Of a stretch of DNA of 64,000 bases, positions 57,334-64,000 are shown one piece after another (positions within the stretch are counted from its first letter, which is position 1; every line of letters begins with the position of its first letter). This DNA is from Corylus avellana (Eukaryota > Streptophyta > Magnoliopsida > Fagales > Betulaceae). The stretch spans positions 23,987,676 to 24,051,675 of the forward strand of contig NC_081541.1 in the NCBI RefSeq assembly GCF_901000735.1. The letters run 5' to 3'. A program made the translations under genes and the position numbers. The notes under the pieces are model-generated. The model made no database searches, was not told the DNA's origin, and saw nothing but the letters and a program-made list of their open reading frames with translations.

Positions 57334-59500
57334 TGTAGTGCCCCATGTAATTACTAGGCTGTGGTTAGCTTAGTTGGAAGGTTAGAAAAATTTCCCGGTT
57401 CATTAAGGCACGTTGGATGGAAGATTTGTTGGATTTTAGTCACTCACTGAACGGTCGCAGGGGGGGACCATCGAATGTTCACTCTGTAACCCTAGACCCG
57501 TTGGGTAATAGTATATCAAACGTTCGCGGGGGACCACTGAACGTTTGTTGACTAAAGTTTGACCCACTGGGTAATGACCGACCATACGCCCTGCAACCTT
57601 TAAATCACTGTGTGAACAGTATGCCGAACGTTCGACCCTAGACCACCGAACATTCGGTAACCTGTAGGCTATCATAGTAGTGCCCTCAGCTTTTCCCAAC
57701 CCTATAAATACCCCCTCCCATGCTTTTCTAAGCCTCATTCTACCCTCTGAGCCCTAGAGAAACTCTGCTTGAGTGTTTAGTGAGTTTTGAGAGGAAGAAG
57801 GGAGGTTCTTGTAGTTTCTTTTTCTAGATAGGTAACTTTCTTAACTTAGCTTGTTCTTTACCTAGTTGTTATGCTGGTTAAGCATTTCCCATAGCTTAGT
57901 TGCTAGTTTTGGCTTATGTTGTTATTTTATGTTTTATTCTCGGTTTAAGCAAGGTTTAGCTTTTCATTCTTGTTGGACGTATTTTCTCTTGGATGGAAGT
58001 ATTATTTTGGGCTAGGAGTATGTTAGGATCTTGTTATAAACTTATGACTTACTTAGAAGTGATTAGGAGGGTGATTGGTTTGAAATGGGTTTTCTTCCCA
58101 AGAGCGAATGTTTGCACATCTCAAGTCTAACATTTAAGGTCGAGGCCGAACGTTTGACCTAGCTTGTCAGAATGTTTGAATCTCAACTAGAAACTCTGTT
58201 TCGGACATTTTTAGGTTTTAGGCTTAGGACTCGTTTTAGCTCAAATTTAGGATTGATGTTAGGTATTTTCATCGATATCGAGAGTGTGGAACATTTGGAG
58301 GAAATTGTGGAGGAACTTTACCACCCGGGTGAGTACAAACTCATGTGAATACTTGTTATTTTTTCTGCATTGCACGACTATTTTATGTGTACTAAACATG
58401 CATCTTTACAACTCTCATGAAGTACATTTTGATCTACTATGAACTTTATTTTGTGAAAATATGTGTTGCGTAAAAAAAAAAAAATAATAATGAATATGGT
58501 GAGATTTGTAAGAGCATTCATATAAAAGACAGATAAAACTAATTGCATCGTATGACATGGTATACTGGTATGTGCATATTGTGCAGGATAATGGCTATGA
58601 GCTTGCTATACATGTTAACTCTGTAGTCAAATGTGTGTGTGTTGTATGGGCCTTGGATCCAACTGTTATTTTGTGATCGACGAAACTAAGTTTGATTGGC
58701 GGGTCACTACAGGATTTACATTATTAGTAGCGTGGGCCACCCAACGTCGGACTCAGTCAGGCTGCTAGTTACGGATGGTAGAGTATAACGGTTGGGGCAC
58801 CGGCATTATATTATAGGTCCCTCGTTATAGTGACAACCCTGTTGAGAAAGGGTAATATCTCGGGTAGACCATATAGTTAAACTATGACTTGAATTATATT
58901 AATATGGCATTCATGATAAATTGTCACATCACAATGCTACATGTGATTTATTAATGACTGAATTCATCATTCAAATGACATGCTTACCTTTGTATTTTTT
59001 TTTTCCCTCCATTATGAATATTTGCTTTGTTATAGCTAGTTTAGCAGATGATGTATTCACGAAGCAAATTACTGGTGGTAAAGGACTTGATCCAAGTCAT
59101 TTTTGAGGATGTGGATCCGATATGGCTCAAATCCATATGGGGTTGAAGGAACTATCCGTTAGGAATTGATGGAGATTGTATTTATGTTATGTTTGGTTAA
59201 GTATAAGCATTAATGCTATTTTAGAATAGCTAGTAGTAATATGTATTATATTTTGAAGACTGGTCTTTGGCCAATACAATGGGAGATCTATCTATGTCAT
59301 GATGCTTTTAGTTTCAGTCTGATTATTATGATGGTGGTTTAAATTATTGCCATCTCAGTCCCTTAGTTAAAGTCTTTCACTGTAGTCTAGCTCTCTCTTC
59401 CGAGCTGATGAGATCTCTGAGTCTTGTTCCGAGAGGATTAAGGCCAAGATGCGAATCATGGAGTCAATTACCAGTTAATTGATTTCACTGGGGCGTTACA
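57334..59500 (+). mobile_element. 2.2 kb solo LTR, copy B
   Basis: TGTAGTGCCCC to GGGGCGTTACA, 2,167 bases, same as copy A in length. TATA box at 57,702-57,710. The CGAACGTTCG-type motifs lie at about 57,445-57,660. Confidence 0.72.
57702..57710 (+). promoter_or_regulatory. TATA box of the solo LTR, copy B
   Basis: CTATAAATA in the same context as 14,666-14,674. Confidence 0.5.
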
Positions 59501-59889
59501 ATGATACCATAAATGATTAACACTAGTACCTCAATAGCTGATCTCACATCAACTACGTTTATTGAAATGATAAAATAAACAACTCCCTTAGTTGGCCACT
59601 GAACGGACTCTGCATCAGGGAGTTCTTACTAAATGGTATGTTGACTATAATCAACCCACTCTTGCTTTCTAGGGAAAAGTAAAATGTAAAGTAAAAATAA
59701 AAATGATTGTAGTTCTAAAAGATCAAGTTGAAGTCTTGATGGAAGTGATTTAGAAAAAATCAATTCATAGTCTTCTTTCGCTCGATTCTCTTTCTTCAAC
59801 ATTTCATGTTTAAAAACTCTTGACTACCTCTTAACAATTTGTCTTCCTCTTTGTTTGAAATCAATTTCAGATTTCCTACAAATCACTTG
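59501..59889. other. Intervening sequence between two LTRs, copy B
   Basis: Counterpart of 16,465-16,849. No gene seen. Confidence 0.4.
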
Positions 59890-60492
59890 TGATAAGTGCC
59901 AAAATATTCATATTTTAGCCCTTAATTTACACTTGCTAAGTTCTTAGTCTTGTTATGTTGTGCTATTTTTATTTATTTATTTATTTATTTTTGTGTTTTC
60001 TGTGTTTTTGTAGGTCATGAAAGAAAAGATAGCTTTTCCGAAAAAGTTCCAAGCTTAAAGGGCAAATTGGGAAGACCTAGAAGATATGATTAAGCTTAAC
60101 CAATCGTAATAGAAGACCTAGAAGATGTGATTAAGTTTAATCAAATAAAGGAAATGATTAAATCGAAATTTCTCTAATTTGAGTCAAAATTGGATTAGAT
60201 TCAAATTTGGATTCTGCACATGTCTTGGTATTTTGACCATAACTTTCAGCTCAAGTATCTGATTGAGATGATTCTAACAGTACTAGAAAACTAACTCAAA
60301 ATTATACAAATCATTGTGAAATAGCATTTTCCTAATTCTGAGTTCTGATATGCCAAAATTATCCCGCAATAAAAGAACGCAAATCTAGACGAATTCTATT
60401 CTGATTTGTACTAAGATTACTTCCTAATTGGACTAGGAGGCTGGACTCCCAATTTCCTAGGATTATTAGGGCTTCTAGGACTCTCCTAAGCC

Positions 60493-60501
60493 CTATAAAT
60501 A
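60493..60501 (+). promoter_or_regulatory. TATA box of the Athila-like LTR, copy B
   Basis: CTATAAATA, at the position conserved in 24,986-24,994 (minus) and 19,070-19,078. Confidence 0.5.
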
Positions 60502-60702
60502 GACCTCTAAGCCTCACAATTTAAATGACACAATTGAAGAGACAACTTTGGGGAGGAGAATTTGAAGGCTACTTCTAGGAGCAGTTTTTGGTTCTTTTTT
60601 GTGTAATTTTTAATTTTTAATTTTTTTTTAAACTTGGGATGGGGGCATTTTGGGTAAAAATAAAGTCAGAATGGTCGAATTGCAACAATTTGAAATTTTG
60701 GG

Positions 60703-60772
60703 GTCAAGTGTCACTTTTAAACATTGGATGTCAAAGAGTCAAGTGTCACTTTTTAAACATTGGATGTCAAAG
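60703..60772 (+). repeat. Two 35-base tandem copies in the LTR insert, copy B
   Basis: GTCAAGTGTCACTTTTAAAC... is repeated directly with one base difference. Copy A has a single unit. Confidence 0.9.
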
Positions 60773-61594
60773 TGCAATTGTGTGGATAGTTCAGGGGGTA
60801 AAATGTATTTTCCCAGTTATTTTAATTATAAGTAACTAAACTCTTTAGTAGGGCTAGATTGAAGCCCTAATTATGTTTCTTTAATATATCAATATTGACG
60901 CATTTGTGATAATCATATTGTGATGTTTAACTTGATTAATTTCTGTTTTATTGAATTCCTCATATGTGTGTGATTGGCCATTATATGCATGTGGTATGAA
61001 TTAGTTATTTAAGTCAATTTGGATGATCGAGTCCTGGGCTTAATAGAGTAACAAAAGAATCTCCTCACGAGTTTTTGGGTTAAGGAACATGGGGAACCGG
61101 GAGTAGACACCCATGCCCTAGGTTCCATGTGTTTGTTGATTTCCATAGATTTATGCTTTCATAAAGAACAACTTAGTAGACACCCACGCTAAATCCTTTA
61201 AGAAAGAAAAGAGTTAGAGTATACACCTATGCCTAATTCGTTGCTTAGGAAAATCTATAGCTTAAGGAGTATACACCCATGCTCTTAGGTTGACAAACTT
61301 TAAGTATTCATAATATGATTGGAACATTGGCATATTGTTATATTACTGAGCATCATTAGTGGCGGATATCAAAGCTCTACCTTATCATTTATCTTTATTT
61401 CTTTTTCATAATATCAATTCCGTGACAAAGTTGATATTTTAATTTAGAAAACAAATTCTAAACAAAATCAACAATCTCAGTGGGAATGATCTCGTATTTC
61501 CCGCACTATACTATCGTTTGATCTTGTGCACTTGCGAGTAAAATGTAGCAAATATTGTCTATTAATTTAGGTAGTATTTGTCACAACAAGTTTT

Positions 61595-61609
61595 TGGCGC
61601 CGTTGCCGG
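61595..61609 (+). promoter_or_regulatory. tRNA-Asp primer-binding site, copy B
   Basis: TGGCGCCGTTGCCGG, complementary to the 3' end of plant tRNA-Asp, six bases after the LTR. This is the Athila-type primer. Confidence 0.88.
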
Positions 61610-61934
61610 AGATTATTTAATTTTTTTTAGAATTTTTTTTCCTAGTTTATTTTGTTTTAATTTTTTAATTTTTCTGTTTTCTAGTTTTTCCGCAGTTCCT
61701 GTGCTGTCTACGGAGGTGCGCTCGAGTGTCCATTCCAGTGTGATCGTGCGCACTAACTAGTGTGATCGATCGCACATCCGGATAGCAGCATTGGTACTGT
61801 TTAATTACGGATCTGATATTTTTTTTCTTTTTATGTGGGGTCATTTGTGTCTGCATCTTCGCAAGTTTTTAATTCTGTTTTTATTTTTCTTTTGATTTGA
61901 ACTTCTTTTTGTTATTTTATTTTTGTTTTCACAA

Positions 61935-62201
61935 ATGTGGGGAAACATTCCGACACCTCATGGACCATGTTCATATTGCCATCACCCTTATCACCATGTT
62001 AGAGATTGTCCTTCATCAAGACAGTTTTCTAATTATTCTTCTGGGCATATGAACACATCATTCTCTGGACCGGGGAATGACAGCTATTTTGATTCCTATA
62101 ACCCATCATGGAGCCAACAGTCTAATCTCCCGTGGCAAGCTCAAGCTCCTAGAAATCATGCTCCACAAATTCATGAACTGAACCATCAATCATACCTGTA
62201 G
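61935..62201 (+). pseudogene. Gag zinc-knuckle fragment of the chimeric retroelement, copy B
   Basis: 88 codons from ATG 61,935 to TAG 62,199-62,201. The CCHC knuckle 'CSYCHHPYHHVRDC' stands only about ten residues after the start, and an N/S/Q-rich tail follows. The stop abuts RT motif A. Same junction as in copy A, so the rearrangement is older than the duplication. Confidence 0.72.
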
Positions 62202-62202
62202 T

Positions 62203-64000
62203 TTCATGGATGCTTTTTCTGGCTACAAACTGAGGCTGACCAAGAGAAAACCGCATTCATCATGGACCGAGGCTTGTACTACTACAAAGTCATGCCGTTC
62301 GGTCTAAAGAATGCTGGGGCCACTTACCTGAGGCCGGTGAACAAGATGTTCCGAGATCAGATCGGAAGAAATATGCAAGTCTACATCGACGACATGCTTG
62401 TTAAGAGTGTGCTACCGCTCGACCATTCCCATGATTTGTAAGAACCATTCAAGGCGTTGAGGCAATACGGGATGAAGTTAAATCCTGCAAAGTGTGCTTT
62501 CGAAGTCTCCTCAGGGAAGTTCCTCAATTTCATGGTGTCTAACCGAGGAATCGAAGCCAACCCTGAAAAGATCCAAGCAGTCCTAGACATGCAATCCCTG
62601 AAGAATACGAAGCAGCTTCAGCAACTGACGGGAAGGATTGTAGCACTGAATAGGTTCATCTCTCGGTCAACTGACAAATGCCTCCCTTTCTTCGAGATCT
62701 TAAGAAAGGCATTTGAGCGGTTCGAGAAGTGTGAGCAAGCATTTGAGCAGCTGAAGAAGTACCTAGCCAGCCAACCTTTGTTGAGCCGAACAATTCCTGG
62801 AGAAATGTTGTACCTATACCTATTTGTCTCGCCAATTGCGGTTAGTGCAGCATTGATTCGAGAAGAAGAAGGCGTCCAAAAGCCAGTGTAATTCGTCAGC
62901 CGAGCATTGAGAGGAGCCGAGGAATGGTATGTGCAAATGGAGAAGCTTGCCTTCACCTTGACCATTGCATCAAGAAAGCTTCGTCCATACTTCGAGGCTC
63001 ATTCAATCAAAGTCCTAACCGAGTACCCACTGAAGAAGGTGATGTGGAAGCTAGATCTGTCTGACAGATTAGCTAATTGGGCAATTAAAATAGGGGAGTT
63101 CGATATTGAGTTCGTCCCTCGAAACGCCATCAAAGGCCAGGCCCTCAAAGGCTTCTTGGTAGAATTCACCAATCTGCTAGAAACACAAGAATGGTCGAGG
63201 GATGAAGTATGGGTGATCTACGTGGATGGATCATCCACAAAGAAGAATGGTGGAGCAGAAGTGGTGTTGATAACACTAGATGGAGAAGAGTTGCGTAGTT
63301 CTTTGAGGCTGGAGTTCAAGACTACTAACAATGAAGCCAAATATGAAGTGGTCTTAGCGGGATTTTGCTTGGCTCGGGAGATGGGAGCAGAATTCGTTGA
63401 GATACGAAGCGACTCCCAGGTGATTTTCGGACACATCCAAGGAGAATTTGAGACCAAAGGGGAGAAGATGAAGCTATACTTATCTAAAGTACAAAAAATG
63501 CAGAATTTTTTCAAAAAATTATGTATAATCAAAATCCCAAGGAAAGAGAATGAACAGGCAGATCATTTGGCTTGGATAGGTTCGGCAACCAAGGGCGGTG
63601 TGAAAGAAACTGAAGAACTAGTACAAATTCTACTCAAGCTTACTATAAACGAGGAGATAACGGTTTTAGCAATAGAGATGATGCCAAAATGGGCAGAAGA
63701 GTTGGTGGAATTTTTGGAGAAGCGAACTCTTCCAATTAACAAGAAGAAAGCAGTCCAATTAAGGACAAAGGCTGCTCGGTTCACCATGGTAAATGGAACC
63801 CTCTACAAACGAGGTTTCATGTTACCCATTCTCAAGTGTGTCTCTAAGGAGGAAGGTGATTACATCCTCCGAGAGATTCATGAAGGCATTTGTGGCAGTC
63901 ATTCGGGAGCAAGAATGTTGGCACACAAAGCTGTCCGAGCAGGTTTCTACTAGCCGAACATGAGTCGGGACTCGATGAAAATGGTCAGGACTTGCGATAA
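62203..64000 (+). pseudogene. Ty3/gypsy (Tat-like) pol: RT, two RNase H domains, start of integrase, copy B
   Basis: Starts at 'SFMDAFSGY' (RT motif A). After a deletion and frameshift just downstream it continues with 'VMPFGLKNAGATYL', catalytic 'VYIDDMLVKS' (62,376-62,405), a stop near 62,440, then 62,457-62,891 (RT end and gypsy RNase H start) to a TAA at 62,889-62,891. The frame 62,907-63,953 (348 codons) has the rest of the first RNase H and then the archaeal-type RNase H, 'VIYVDGSS', 'TTNNEAKYE', 'RSDSQ' (about 63,210-63,430). It reaches the integrase zinc-binding part ('SHSGARMLAHKAV') and a TAG at 63,951-63,953. The window ends inside integrase. Closely matches 23,292-21,491 on the minus strand. 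Confidence 0.93.

Larger units (their letters stand above)
59890..61588 (+). mobile_element. Athila-like 5' LTR, copy B
   Basis: TGATAAGTGCCAAAATATTC to TTGTCACAACA, 1,699 bases. The TATA box is at 60,493-60,501. It carries the same MITE-like insert as copy A (about 60,600-60,820), here with an internal 35-base tandem duplication. It is followed by the primer-binding site, so it is a 5' LTR of an element that leaves the window on the right. Confidence 0.87.
43058..64000. repeat. Large direct duplication, block B
   Basis: Second copy of block A, without assembly gaps. It aligns to 1-17,075 and then to 25,359 down to about 21,491 read in reverse, about 20.9 kb in both copies. Because it is ungapped it shows what is missing in block A: the 138-N gap at 291-428 corresponds to 168 real bases at 43,347-43,514. 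The duplication continues beyond the right edge. Confidence 0.9.

Overview
This is a nuclear plant window, probably from a woody eudicot. It is AT-rich, has long introns, is dominated by plant-type transposable elements, and holds one evident host gene with GT-AG introns. No prokaryotic, viral-genome or organellar organisation is visible. The species cannot be fixed from the sequence.

Layout as given. 1-17,075 (block A): a Mutator-like element (MULE) with two convergent decayed genes, two nested solo LTRs, a Pack-type terminal-inverted-repeat element carrying a captured S-domain receptor-kinase fragment, a further 2.2 kb solo LTR, and the start of an Athila-like LTR. 17,176-25,359: a plus-strand coiled-coil ORF with its LTR, then on the minus strand a chimeric Ty3/gypsy element (LTR, tRNA-Asp primer site, a short gag zinc-knuckle piece and a decayed RT-RNase H-integrase). 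25,360-29,254: a perfect inverted copy of 13,181-17,075. 29,355-42,846: the only convincingly functional gene, a plant ARGLU1 homologue (CDS 32,137-39,604, four coding exons, 279 aa), with a SINE in its second coding intron and several foldback MITEs on both sides. 42,847-64,000 (block B): a second, diverged, colinear copy of block A that runs into the same chimeric retroelement.

Three N-runs (291-428, 17,076-17,175, 29,255-29,354) are assembly gaps. The two 100-N gaps bracket a contig whose right end is the exact reverse complement of the end of the preceding contig. Flipped, that contig merges with its neighbour by a 3,895-base dovetail overlap and becomes colinear with block B. The large inverted repeat is therefore most likely a scaffolding error. 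After correction the window holds two direct copies of a segment of at least 20.9 kb, which are either a segmental duplication or two haplotypes of one locus.

How the genes work together: the MULE resembles MuDR in having two genes that run inward from the two terminal inverted repeats. One is a transposase (PB1-like, MuDR DNA-binding, DDE, SWIM and zinc-knuckle regions). The other is a GRF zinc-finger, coiled-coil, membrane-anchor protein. Both are broken in both copies. The retroelement pol genes are also broken. Only the ARGLU1-like gene has an undamaged reading frame over its whole length.
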